This document shows, in pieces, positions 9,627 to 17,738 of a DNA stretch of 64,000 nucleotides. The stretch's first letter is position 1, and every line of letters begins with the position of its first letter. Origin of the DNA: Desulfoscipio geothermicus (GTDB taxonomy: Bacteria; Bacillota; Desulfotomaculia; Desulfotomaculales; Desulfallaceae); assembly GCA_016841205.1 (NCBI GenBank), contig JAENZP010000012.1:50106-114105 (forward strand), given 5' to 3'. The notes under the pieces were generated by a model, which was not told the origin of the DNA, did not search any database, and saw only the letters and a list, made by a program, of their open reading frames with translations. A program made the position numbers and the translations under genes.

Positions 9627-11267
9627 TTAACCTTTCCGCCGGGATGGCGGCGGGGACGGCTTCAGCCCTTGTGCCAGCCGCTTTTGGTTCTGTCTGGCGA
9701 TCAGCCGGGGACGGTAAAACATGGCCCACCAGGGCGCCCGGATTAGCGTATCGGTCAGGTTAACGCCGGTGATGGGAACCAACGGAGACAGGTAAGGAAC
9801 CCCAAAGGAACGCAGCGTGCACAGGTGGATCCCTATAACCGCCAGCCCGCTGATCAGCCCGAAAAGGCCCAGGAAGGCCGACAAAAACATAATAAGAAAC
9901 CTCAATAAGCGCAAAGAAGCACTGAGGTTGTATGCTATCACAAAGGACGCAATGCCGGTACCGGCCACTACAATGACAGTGGCAGCCGCCACTAAACCCG
10001 CCCGCACGGCAGCCTCCCCGATAACCAGGGCCCCCACAATGCTCACTGCCTGACCGATGGGACGCGGCAGGCGGATCCCGGCTTCCCGCAAAATTTCAAA
10101 CGTTACTTCCATAAGCAGCACCTCGATAATGACCGGGTACGGGACCGATTCATGCTGGGCAGCGATACTCAGCAAGAGGGCGGTGGGGAGCAGCTCATGG
10201 TGAAAGGCGAGTACCGCAATATACAGCCCGGGCAGAGTCAGTGTAATAATCATGGCCAGAAACCGGAGCAGCCTAATTGCCGAGGAGAATAAAAAGCGAT
10301 GGTAATAATCCTCAGTGGCTTGGAGAAACTCCACAAACAGGGTGGGCACGCTGAGGACAAAAGGGGTCCCGTCCACCAGAATGGCTACCCGCCCTTCCAG
10401 CAGCATTGCCGCCACTCGGTCCGGTCTTTCCGAATGGTTAATGGTAGGGAAAAAGCTCCAAGGGCTATCCTCAATTAGTTCCTCAATGTAACCGCTTTCC
10501 AGAATGCCGTCAATTTCGATTCGTTCCAGCCGGCTCTTTACTTCCGCCACCAGCTTTTCGTTGACGATGCCCTTGATATATATAATAGCGATGTCAGTGT
10601 CGGTAACCTCGCCCAGCCGCAAGGCTTCAACTTTCAAATTGGGGCTTTTTATTTTACGCCGGATGAGCGCTGTATTGACCCGCAAGGACTCCACGAAAGC
10701 TTCCCGCGGTCCCCGCACCGTAGTTTCCGCTTCCGGTTCGGTAATGCTGCGCATTTCCCAGCCTCTGGCCTTGTTTATGATGGCGGTGGCGTGCCCGTCC
10801 ACAAGCAATACGGTATCACCCGATAAGATAGAACGGATAATATCCTCAAGTTGTGCGCTTTCATTGATCTGGTGAATGCACAGGCCCCGCTCCCTGATAA
10901 ATTCCAGGGCCCGAGCTTTGGTGATCTGCTGACCGGGCACGGACATCGGTACTTCCAAAGCCAGCGCTCGCATGATCTGATCGCTGACCTGGGCATTGTC
11001 CACTAGGCCGTCAGTATAGATCAGGGCCAATTTGAGCTGTTCATTCTGGGCAAAAACGAATTCCCGGTAAACCACATCACTGCAATTATTTAAAATGGAT
11101 TTTATCTCCCGGAGGTTGGTTTCCAGGTCCGGGGTTAAAACTTGTTTTTTAGAGGATCCGCCGGATGTGACAGTTTGATCAGGTTTATTGGTTGGGCGCT
11201 CGTCCCGACTTTGGCTTTTACCCCGGCTCATCATACCGGCTCTGCGTGGCTTAATGAATTTGAGCAT
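9627..11267 (-). CDS. GerAA-family spore germinant receptor subunit A
   Basis: 546 residues. A hydrophilic N-terminal half (about 1-295) is followed by five or so transmembrane helices. Diagnostic blocks of the GerA family are present: ILVDGTPFVLSVPTLFVEFL, ATEDYYHRF, AAQHESVPYPVIIEVLLME and REAGIRLPRPIGQAVSIVGA. It is the first gene of the operon A-B-C-B-small protein, with AAGGATGG ahead of the ATG. Nutrient germinant receptors of this type sit in the inner spore membrane and trigger ion and dipicolinate release. Which germinant it senses cannot be read from sequence. Confidence 0.95.
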   Translation of the reverse strand: MLKFIKPRRAGMMSRGKSQSRDERPTNKPDQTVTSGGSSKKQVLTPDLETNLREIKSILNNCSDVVYREFVFAQNEQLKLALIYTDGLVDNAQVSDQIMRALALEVPMSVPGQQITKARALEFIRERGLCIHQINESAQLEDIIRSILSGDTVLLVDGHATAIINKARGWEMRSITEPEAETTVRGPREAFVESLRVNTALIRRKIKSPNLKVEALRLGEVTDTDIAIIYIKGIVNEKLVAEVKSRLERIEIDGILESGYIEELIEDSPWSFFPTINHSERPDRVAAMLLEGRVAILVDGTPFVLSVPTLFVEFLQATEDYYHRFLFSSAIRLLRFLAMIITLTLPGLYIAVLAFHHELLPTALLLSIAAQHESVPYPVIIEVLLMEVTFEILREAGIRLPRPIGQAVSIVGALVIGEAAVRAGLVAAATVIVVAGTGIASFVIAYNLSASLRLLRFLIMFLSAFLGLFGLISGLAVIGIHLCTLRSFGVPYLSPLVPITGVNLTDTLIRAPWWAMFYRPRLIARQNQKRLAQGLKPSPPPSRRKG

Positions 11268-11301
11268 TTTCCCATCCTTGCTTTGGAGTAACTTTATTGG
11301 G

Positions 11302-11332
11302 TATTATTTGCCAAGGTGGTGTTTCTTATGCA
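11302..11332 (-). promoter_or_regulatory. Possible forespore (sigma-G type) promoter of the ger operon
   Basis: On the minus strand TGCATAA (from 11332) and CAAATAATA (ending 11302) are 16 bp apart, resembling the sigma-G pattern of a GCATA/GAATA -35 and a CATnnTA -10. ger operons are known sigma-G targets, which motivates the call; the match itself is loose. Confidence 0.3.
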
Positions 11333-11413
11333 ATACGGGATGTTCATGGCAACACCTTAGTAAACCTAGAATGGGAAAAAGAACACTTGCTCATCTCGAT
11401 ATATGCTACGCAC

Positions 11414-11440
11414 AAAAAAACCCACGCTTATGGCGTGGGC
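11414..11440 (-). terminator. Intrinsic terminator after cbiO
   Basis: Minus-strand hairpin CCCACGC / GCGTGGG (11421-11439) with a short loop followed by seven T residues (11420-11414). It lies about 30 bp after the cbiO stop and separates the metal importer from the ger operon. Confidence 0.9.
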
Positions 11441-11468
11441 ACTGGTTTGAAGGAACCTGTTGCAAAGC

Positions 11469-12230
11469 TTATTTTGCTTTTTTTGTTCCACAGACCGGAC
11501 AACCCTGTAAACAGAGGGGCATTTCTAACCCGCACTTTTCCATCAATTCCTCATTAGCTAGAATTTCTCCTGTCGGCCCATCGATGATTACCTTCCCATC
11601 CTGTATTATAATTGTCCTTTCGCAAAGCTCCAGAACCATGTCCAAATCATGAGATGCTATGATTTTTGTATGAGTAAAGCACCGAAGCAGCGATATCAAC
11701 CGCCGTCTTGATTTTGGGTCCAGGGAGGATGAGGGTTCATCCATCACAAGAATATCAGGTTTCATAGCTAAAACTGTGGCAATAGCTGCTGCACGCTTTT
11801 CTCCACCTGAAAGCTTATAGGATAACCTGTCCATCAAGTGGAGAATTCCTACCGTCTCAAGTGCACTCCTTACCCTCTTTTCAACTTCTTCCTCAGGTAA
11901 TTTATAGTTACGCGGCCCAAAGGCTACATCATCATAAACAGTGGTCATAAACAACTGGTCATCCGGATCCTGAAATACCATCCCCACACTTTGCCGTATC
12001 AGCGGTAATGTTTTCTTGATGACCGGTACTTCGCCAACCGCAATTTCTCCTTCATCCGGGAATAAAACACCGACCAGGTGCATCAACAATGTCGACTTGC
12101 CGGCACCATTAGCACCTACGATACCCACAGACTCGCCATGCAATATTTGGAAGTTAACGCCATTTAGCGCCTGTCGCCCACCCGGATACGAATATTTTAA
12201 ATTGTTTACCTGGATAATATGGTGACTCAT
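11469..12230 (-). CDS. cbiO: Cobalt/nickel ECF transporter ATPase (CbiO family)
   Basis: About 253 residues. ATP-binding cassette with Walker A GANGAGKST, Q-loop region MVFQDPDDQLF, signature LSGGEKRAAAIA and Walker B DILVMDEPSSSLD, then an H-loop (ASHDLD). I start it at ATG 12230, which overlaps the CbiQ stop as ATGA and has AGGAGT upstream; a longer in-frame start would run 80 bp into cbiQ. It drives uptake by the CbiM/CbiQ membrane pair. The last residues hold CLQGCPVCG, an unusual Cys cluster that could bind metal. Confidence 0.93.
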   Translation of the reverse strand: MSHHIIQVNNLKYSYPGGRQALNGVNFQILHGESVGIVGANGAGKSTLLMHLVGVLFPDEGEIAVGEVPVIKKTLPLIRQSVGMVFQDPDDQLFMTTVYDDVAFGPRNYKLPEEEVEKRVRSALETVGILHLMDRLSYKLSGGEKRAAAIATVLAMKPDILVMDEPSSSLDPKSRRRLISLLRCFTHTKIIASHDLDMVLELCERTIIIQDGKVIIDGPTGEILANEELMEKCGLEMPLCLQGCPVCGTKKAK

Positions 12231-13051
12231 TTTACCACTCCTGTAATTAATGAACCTATCGCAGTCGGAATATTGAAAAATCGTACCAGCACAAAGTATA
12301 AGCCCCACCCGGTAAAATACAAAATATCTTCAATCCTGATTTTTGATGTATTACCGGCATGATACTCGCCTGCAAATCCCCTGCAGCACATGGAATGATA
12401 AACACGCTGGGCTCTTTCCATTGTTCTGAGCAGCAAATGTCCTGTTAACGAACCCCAATCACTAAAGCTGACGCCTTTTTCACGCCGGGAACGCAGTGCA
12501 TACGCTCGTACCGTGCGGCCAACTTCCTCAATTAGCACAGAGATATACCTGTAGGTTAGAAGAAGCTGTAATATAAATATCCTGGGCACCCTCAGCATAC
12601 CAAGCACCGCCGCAATCCTTGTCATTCCCGTGGTAGCGATCAGGACCAGGGCTGCCAGTATCGTTAAAACACCTTTCAGGAGGATGGCTAAAAACGATAT
12701 CCAGCCTCCTGAAAGCTGAATCCAGGGCAGTACAACCATTGGGCTGCGATCAAACAACGGGTTAAATAACCCTATCCCAATAATCAATGGTAAAACTATA
12801 AGCATCCTTTTGAGAAGTGGAACCAGGGGAAGATCCGCCAGTGCTATGACGATAATAGGATAAAATACAAGAGGCAGCAACCCGCTTAATTCGTACTTGT
12901 TAAAAGATACTATGACGATTAAATAAAGACATGTTGTTAATACCTTCATCAACGGGTGTATATTATGAATAACTGTCCTTTTCTCCGCAAGTTCATCAAG
13001 GATCCTGATATTATATAATGATGTCATCATGTTTGACATAAAAATTATCAA
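12227..13051 (-). CDS. cbiQ: Energy-coupling transmembrane protein CbiQ
   Basis: 274 residues (TTG 13051, or 270 from ATG 13039; the start is uncertain). Several hydrophobic helices and the coupling-helix region with SRREKGVSFSDW and RTMERAQRVYHSMCCRGF, containing the Ala-Arg-Gly-type motif that docks on the ATPase. It links CbiM to CbiO in an ECF-type metal importer. cbiQ lies between cbiM and cbiO and shares 4 bp with cbiO. Confidence 0.92.
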   Translation of the reverse strand: MIIFMSNMMTSLYNIRILDELAEKRTVIHNIHPLMKVLTTCLYLIVIVSFNKYELSGLLPLVFYPIIVIALADLPLVPLLKRMLIVLPLIIGIGLFNPLFDRSPMVVLPWIQLSGGWISFLAILLKGVLTILAALVLIATTGMTRIAAVLGMLRVPRIFILQLLLTYRYISVLIEEVGRTVRAYALRSRREKGVSFSDWGSLTGHLLLRTMERAQRVYHSMCCRGFAGEYHAGNTSKIRIEDILYFTGWGLYFVLVRFFNIPTAIGSLITGVVK

Positions 13052-13086
13052 TCCTGTCCTGAAAATACCCTGACATAATATTTATT

Positions 13087-13119
13087 GAATAATAAAATGG
13101 CGGGGCTTAAAGTCCCGCC
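13087..13119 (-). terminator. Hairpin terminator between cbiM and cbiQ
   Basis: Minus strand GGCGGGA / CCCCGCC stem (13119-13099) with an AT-rich tail rich in T (13098-13087). It would reduce, not abolish, expression of cbiQ-cbiO relative to cbiM; a separate cbiQ promoter is possible. Confidence 0.6.
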
Positions 13120-13128
13120 TCGTATCCC

Positions 13129-14178
13129 CTAAACATCGCTGATTTTGTGCCTTCTCTTAATCATATAAATACAAAAACCTGTCATTCCAGCTAACATCAA
13201 GGTCATTACACCGCCAACCAATCCAGAAACGCTGGTACCGGCATCCACGGCAGGCCAGGTTCCTTTAGTCTCCACAGCATTAGTATTTGTTTCCTGCTGA
13301 TTTTTAAAGCTATAATCAGGCAAAAAGGCCATCTTTTCCTGAATAGCGGTCAGTGTTTGATGAATCCCCCCCGGGGCTTCAAGTTCCTCTTTTCCTGAAG
13401 TATTAAACATGGACCATTCCAGTCCATCGGGATTCGCGGATGCAAACCATGAGAAAATACCACCGGTTATCATGGCAACTATGGCCAGCCCGGCAAGGAC
13501 CTTTTTGATTGAAATGCGGCCCAACACCTCACCCAGTGCGGCTTTCTCAATGATTTCAGGGCGCGCCTGCCAAACGAATCCAATGACAGCAGCGGTAACA
13601 AGACCTTCCACCACACCTATGGCCAGATGAATGGGCTGCATTAACAAAATAAACGTACTAAAGGGCAGCTCCGTCTTACCCGAAAAAAGCGTTTCGAGAA
13701 CTACACTGAATGCGCCAAGCTGAAGGCCTATGATTGCGGCTAACATTGCCCCGGTAAAGATACGGCCCATGGAGTATCCTTTGCGCATAATCAATTTATA
13801 AATTAGCGGATAAGCGATAAAGCACGAATAAAAACCGAGATTAAAAATATTGCACCCCAGCGCCAGCAAGCCACCATCCGCAAAAAACAACGCCTGTATC
13901 GTTAGGATAGAAGCCATAGTCAGAAAGCCTGCATAGGGACCCAGCAATATCGCAAGTATCAAGCCTCCACCTAAATGACCGCTGGATCCGGTAGCGGGAA
14001 TGGAAAAGTTGATCATTTGAGCAGCAAAGACAAATGCCCCCATTACCCCCATTAAAGGAATCTTTTGTTCATCCAAGTCATTTTGCACTTTTTTAACTGA
14101 ATAAGCTGCAACTCCAGCCGTTACCGCCCACATAGCTCCACCAACAACCGGTGAAATTAAGGCGTCAGCCATATGCAT
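13129..14178 (-). CDS. cbiM: CbiM/NikM-type metal permease fused to a PDGLE domain
   Basis: 349 residues. The N-terminus MHMADALISP carries the family's metal-binding Met-His start; about 1-215 is the CbiM substrate-binding membrane domain (GSSGHLGGGL, ADGGLLALGCNIFN). The C-terminal part begins with PDGLEWS and ends in one transmembrane helix: this is the PDGLE (CbiN/NikN-like) domain, so CbiM and CbiN functions are fused. The subunit sets metal specificity; cobalt versus nickel is not decidable here. Its promoter and leader hairpin lie upstream, and cbiQ-cbiO follow. Confidence 0.93.
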   Translation of the reverse strand: MHMADALISPVVGGAMWAVTAGVAAYSVKKVQNDLDEQKIPLMGVMGAFVFAAQMINFSIPATGSSGHLGGGLILAILLGPYAGFLTMASILTIQALFFADGGLLALGCNIFNLGFYSCFIAYPLIYKLIMRKGYSMGRIFTGAMLAAIIGLQLGAFSVVLETLFSGKTELPFSTFILLMQPIHLAIGVVEGLVTAAVIGFVWQARPEIIEKAALGEVLGRISIKKVLAGLAIVAMITGGIFSWFASANPDGLEWSMFNTSGKEELEAPGGIHQTLTAIQEKMAFLPDYSFKNQQETNTNAVETKGTWPAVDAGTSVSGLVGGVMTLMLAGMTGFCIYMIKRRHKISDV

Positions 14179-14207
14179 ATGTAGCCTCTCCTCCCTTTTT
14201 CAGACAA

Positions 14208-14267
14208 TAAAAACAGCCACCAAAGCGAATGCACCCCTTTTGAAGTGTATTCAGCCTTCGTGGCTGT
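14208..14267 (-). promoter_or_regulatory. Leader hairpin with U-run before cbiM (candidate attenuator)
   Basis: Minus strand: outer arms ACAGCCAC (14267-14260 region) and GTGGCTGT (14220-14213), a short weaker middle stem, and an inner stem with GAATACAC opposite GTGCATTC; the structure is followed by TTTTTATT. It lies between the strong promoter at 14292-14320 and the cbiM ribosome site, so it is inside the cbiM leader. It may be a metal-controlled terminator. I do not recognise a cobalamin or NiCo riboswitch consensus. Confidence 0.55.
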
Positions 14268-14291
14268 ATTAATATTTTATAGCATTAATTT

Positions 14292-14320
14292 ATTCTACCT
14301 AATACGTCAAGGCCTGTCAA
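14292..14320 (-). promoter_or_regulatory. Sigma-A promoter of cbiM
   Basis: Minus strand TTGACA (14320-14315), 17 bp spacer, TAGAAT (14297-14292). The predicted start is near 14285, about 20 bases before the leader hairpin and 105 bases before the cbiM ATG. Confidence 0.75.
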
Positions 14321-14372
14321 TCACCCATTCACTGCAACAATCTTAGCAAAAAACAAAATTCCTGAATAATGC

Positions 14373-15551
14373 TTAGACATACTGCACTCCCTCATCAAAA
14401 ACAGTCAAGGTTTCCAGCCCGTCTTGAGTTACCAGATAGGTATTTTCGATCCCCACGGCACCGTCCGGAAAGGTGAATTTTGGCTCCAACGCAAAGACCA
14501 TGCCGGGCTCCAGCGGCGTTTTAAATTTATACCCAATTACCGGCAATTCGTCCTGCTCAAGACCAATGCCGTGGCCGCAAAATGTCAATGGATTTGGGTA
14601 GCCTGTAAAATGCTTGGCAAATGGACTTGCACCGGCTATTTGCTGCGCCAGCTCGTGAAGCCTACCACAGGGCACCCCCGGCTTAGCCAGCTGCTTTATC
14701 TGCTCGATGATTTCGATTGCAACTTGGTATGCCCGGGCCAGGTGATCCGGTAATTTGCCAAGGCAAAAAATCCTGGTCTGGTCCAAGGAATACCCATCGA
14801 CATTAAAGCCTATGTCCACCAACACCGGCTCGTCCCGGCCAATCAACTTATCGCTGGCGCCCTGCGCAAAAGCCGGGCCGACTCCTCTTCCGCCAACCGC
14901 TCCCCAAAAATAGCTGGGGGTGGTATTGCTACCGGATACCACATGCTGCTGATGCAGTTCAGTATTGAAGCCCCGTACTCTCATTAAACCGGGGTGGCCT
15001 TTCTCCCTGTAAAAGGCATCAATCATCGCCGCCAGCTTCAGCTCAGACATGCCCTCCCGAATATTAGCACTAATAAAGGGAAAAATCTGAGACTGCGTTT
15101 TGTTCACTTCTCTGAGTATTTCCAGCTCGTAATCCGACTTGATCATACGTACTGTGCGGATAAGATGGCTGGCATCAGCTATATTAGCCGGTTTAAAGAG
15201 CTCCTGATAGCGCAGGTACAAATTGGCTGGCAGCACATCCAGCTCAAGGCCCAGGGTTCTATAGCCATTAAAGCCGTATGACTGAAGAGCTGGCAATAAA
15301 TCCTTAAGGCTGTCCAGATAAACAATATTGTCCAGGGCGGACTCTTCACGCGCCCGCTCATAAGTATTTTTAACTAATAGTAACGGCTTGCCCTCAGCAG
15401 GTATAAAGAGGTGGGATTGCTGGATAGTCCCGGAAAAGTAAAACAGGTCAACGTTTTGTATAATTACTACTCCATCGATGTCCTGTTGTTTTAAAAGTTC
15501 TTGCAGTTTAGCAACCCGTTGATCCAACTCAGATTTCGGAGTATATCGCAA
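14373..15551 (-). CDS. M24-family aminopeptidase (Xaa-Pro dipeptidase-like)
   Basis: 392 residues. An N-terminal creatinase-like domain (about 1-140) precedes the pita-bread metallopeptidase domain. Expected dimetal ligands are visible in VDIGFNVDGYSLDQTR (two Asp), FCGHGIGLEQDE (His), LEPKFTFP (Glu) and GIENTYLVT (Glu). It would remove an N-terminal residue or cleave dipeptides next to proline in the cytoplasm. Start is TTG 15551 with AAGGTGATAAAC upstream. It is monocistronic; transcription of cbiM restarts downstream. Confidence 0.9.
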   Translation of the reverse strand: MRYTPKSELDQRVAKLQELLKQQDIDGVVIIQNVDLFYFSGTIQQSHLFIPAEGKPLLLVKNTYERAREESALDNIVYLDSLKDLLPALQSYGFNGYRTLGLELDVLPANLYLRYQELFKPANIADASHLIRTVRMIKSDYELEILREVNKTQSQIFPFISANIREGMSELKLAAMIDAFYREKGHPGLMRVRGFNTELHQQHVVSGSNTTPSYFWGAVGGRGVGPAFAQGASDKLIGRDEPVLVDIGFNVDGYSLDQTRIFCLGKLPDHLARAYQVAIEIIEQIKQLAKPGVPCGRLHELAQQIAGASPFAKHFTGYPNPLTFCGHGIGLEQDELPVIGYKFKTPLEPGMVFALEPKFTFPDGAVGIENTYLVTQDGLETLTVFDEGVQYV

Positions 15552-15891
15552 AGTTTATCACCTTCCTTGTACAATTAACAACGAGCATGAATTTACCTCA
15601 TGTCGCTAAATGAAAAATGATAGATTGCTAATATTTATTCTCTGCGTGGTCTTAATTTCCTCTAAAAAATATAAACATACCATGCACATCCACTACGAAA
15701 ATAAAAAAATGAATATCCTTTTGCACTCTAAGTAAAATCTGACAAGCCTTTGCGCTCTTGCTTCACACCATTGGCAAGAACCAACGCACTTTCCCATGTT
15801 TTTTCCATTCTATATGTATAATTGTATTATTTCAATAACATAGTAATACATAGATTCTTAATACATCAAAACAGAAGGAGGCAACAGTATC
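15552..15891 (+). other. Divergent intergenic region
   Basis: 340 bp of AT-rich sequence between the M24 gene and the DUF3231 gene, which are transcribed away from each other. A TATAAT-like hexamer occurs near 15817 on the plus strand, but I cannot pair it with a convincing -35. No gene seen. Confidence 0.5.
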
Positions 15892-16410
15892 ATGAAGATC
15901 TTGGAACAAATAGAAAAAATTGCTGATATTGGCGATACAAAAAATGAGTTGCAACGAGAAATAAATGTTTCGGAAGTAACACACCTATGGAACCAGCTAG
16001 TATCAAGATATCAGATAATTGAAACTACAAAAATTTTTAATAACTTTGTCACAAGCCCTGATTTCAAGCTAATTTTAGGTCAGGGAATAAAGATACTGGA
16101 ACAAGAAATTACTGATCTAGAGAAAATAGTGATGACGTATGGCATACCGCTACCTAAAAGACCGCCTGCGGGTTCGGATAGTCCATATAAATCTGAAATT
16201 ATTACCGACGAATATATATATACCAGGATACTTGGTGGGATTGGTACCTTTATACACCTCGCTTCATCAGCTTTTATTGAGTCAAATTCACCCAAACTTA
16301 GGGAGCTATTTAAAACCTATTTAATAAAAGAGATAGATTTATATGATAAATTTTTTTCATATGGGCAACTTAAAGGATTGATTATGGAGCCACCTGCTTA
16401 TAGGTTATAG
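15892..16410 (+). CDS. DUF3231 protein (spore-former family)
   Basis: 172 residues. The pattern of helical segments, the central MTYGIPLPKRPP block and the tail KGLIMEPPAYRL match DUF3231 proteins, a ferritin-like helical family confined largely to spore formers; members normally have two tandem copies of about 170 residues, so this is a single-repeat form. AGAAGGAGG lies ten bases before the ATG. Function unknown; a spore coat or spore-associated role is inferred from family distribution and the nearby CotF-like genes. Confidence 0.7.
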   Translation: MKILEQIEKIADIGDTKNELQREINVSEVTHLWNQLVSRYQIIETTKIFNNFVTSPDFKLILGQGIKILEQEITDLEKIVMTYGIPLPKRPPAGSDSPYKSEIITDEYIYTRILGGIGTFIHLASSAFIESNSPKLRELFKTYLIKEIDLYDKFFSYGQLKGLIMEPPAYRL

Positions 16411-16614
16411 CCCCCTACATCCTAGTTATAAGCTTTAGCACAAAATCACATCCGGCTAGATAGTATATCCACCAGGGTTGTCCCAGACCTTTGAAAACAC
16501 TTGAAGGCTTGCTACTGCACTCCATTAATCAATGTACAAACAAGGGTATTGACATTGCCCATAACCACCTTTTCGGGGAAATCAGGAATAAGAATAACCC
16601 TTATCTTAATAAAA

Positions 16615-16730
16615 TCAAGTTTTAGGGAATGTGGAAATAAAAACTCCATTGAAAAACAGATTCAAAACAAATTATAACCGTTGAAATAAAAGACGCTTTT
16701 TACTTATACCTATAGATGTGCCATAAATTT
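16615..16730 (+). repeat. Short dispersed repeat / insertion-sequence debris, copy 1
   Basis: Bases 16615-16652 match 24255-24292 at 33 of 38 positions without gaps, and the following GACGCTTTTT...TTATAC...ATAGA segment is also shared. Just upstream (about 16490-16624) an untidy plus-strand frame ends with HLFGEIRNKNNPYLNKIKF before a stop, which looks like the tail of a lost protein, possibly a transposase. The surrounding gap 16411-16753 holds no intact gene. Confidence 0.45.
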
Positions 16731-16753
16731 CCTTATTGGACCATCTCCGTTAG

Positions 16754-16789
16754 AAAACAAAACCCCCGGTTAAAAATCGAGACCAGGGG
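16754..16789 (-). terminator. Terminator after the CotF-like gene pair
   Basis: Minus strand CCCCTGGT (16789-16782) pairs with ACCGGGGG (16770-16763), followed by TTTTGTTTTC. It is 40 bp past the stop of the 83-residue gene. Confidence 0.75.
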
Positions 16790-16826
16790 TAAATGAGTAT
16801 GTTTTTGCATTATTAAAGTTTTTTAT

Positions 16827-17078
16827 TTACAAGTTATTGCGAAAAAGGGAGTTAACCTGCTGGATTTCCTCTGGTGTTGCCTGCTGAGCGGCTTTATAAA
16901 AACCTTTTTGTTCGGCAGCCTTATAAAGATCGTATTGAAACTGTTCATCAGCATTTCTGATCTGTTGTATTGTTTGCCTCAGATTTTGATCCGAACACTG
17001 GGCAATAACATTAGCATAACCCGTCAAACTGCTGTTGGTCATGGACAGGATATCGTTTACCATATTTTTCTCCTGCAT
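16827..17078 (-). CDS. CotF-like spore coat protein
   Basis: 83 residues. The helical sequence with NDILSMTNSSLTGYANVIAQ, TIQQIRNADEQFQYDLYKAA and EQKGFYKAAQQATPEEIQQV fits the coat protein F family (ferritin-like helical hairpins). These short members are common in Clostridia. It is the downstream gene of a pair, 13 bp after the 60-residue protein. Confidence 0.8.
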   Translation of the reverse strand: MQEKNMVNDILSMTNSSLTGYANVIAQCSDQNLRQTIQQIRNADEQFQYDLYKAAEQKGFYKAAQQATPEEIQQVNSLFRNNL

Positions 17079-17091
17079 GCTTTCATCTCCT

Positions 17092-17274
17092 TTACTGTAA
17101 AAATGACATTAATTTTTGTTTAGTTGTTTTTGCTGATTGAGCTGATTGTTGAAACATTTGCTTTATCTGTGGATCCACAGATTGCTGCGCGTATTCTTCT
17201 AGTTTTTGGGCAGCGGTTTCATGAGAATAAATCAGATGTCTTAAATTTTGTAGCTCTAGTTTATTAAGCGGCAA
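17092..17274 (-). CDS. Small helical protein paired with the CotF-like gene
   Basis: 60 residues, charged and Gln-rich, predicted all-helical (SHETAAQKLEEYAQQ, QMFQQSAQSAKTTKQKL). AAGGAGG lies upstream of the ATG. Short companions of this kind are often adjacent to CotF-like genes and may form the other half of a four-helix bundle; that is an inference from the neighbour. Confidence 0.65.
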   Translation of the reverse strand: MPLNKLELQNLRHLIYSHETAAQKLEEYAQQSVDPQIKQMFQQSAQSAKTTKQKLMSFLQ

Positions 17275-17495
17275 CTTAAAAACCTCCTTTGAAATATTGT
17301 CTAAGTCATCATTATATTTCCAAAACTTTAAACAGTTTATACTTGAAGTTTTTACCAGAGGATCAACCTATATGTTACCAATACAGGAATGCAGAAGACA
17401 TAAAATATATATAAAATAATTTCCAGAATGGGTATTTATGGGTAATAGGACGGCGGAAAAAAAGCGGGAATTTTGGAGACGCAGGGGTATTTTAA

Positions 17496-17606
17496 ATGAG
17501 TATATTAGAAATTACTGGCGGAACTTTAGTGATAATAGGTATTAGTTTTGTCATTTATTTGCTTATTTATATAAATAATTTTATCGGGATAAATTGGTTA
17601 AATTAG
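17496..17606 (+). CDS. 36-residue membrane mini-protein (candidate)
   Basis: ATG frame with CAGGGG about ten bases upstream, encoding one long hydrophobic helix (GGTLVIIGISFVIYLLIYI). An overlapping plus-strand frame at 17437-17544 would give a 35-residue Arg-rich peptide; only one of the two is likely real. The 464-bp gap 17275-17738 otherwise holds nothing I recognise. Confidence 0.3.
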   Translation: MSILEITGGTLVIIGISFVIYLLIYINNFIGINWLN

Positions 17607-17738
17607 TATACTTTTATATTTGTTCTATGTGTTCTACAATTTATGTTTATAATCAATTATAATCAAGATAAAGAAACCTTAAGCTATATTCCTAAGCAAC
17701 CTAATTATCCGAATTCAGTCAGTTAGGAAGTGTGTGTG

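Noticed and set aside
11188..11652. Long plus-strand frames opposite gerA and cbiO
   Set aside because: They are antisense to well-supported genes and cross a terminator.
14208..14267. Cobalamin or NiCo riboswitch
   Set aside because: The leader is too short and lacks recognisable consensus elements; reported only as an attenuator candidate.
17437..17544. 35-residue Arg-rich plus-strand frame
   Set aside because: Overlaps a better-supported membrane mini-ORF and has no clear ribosome site.
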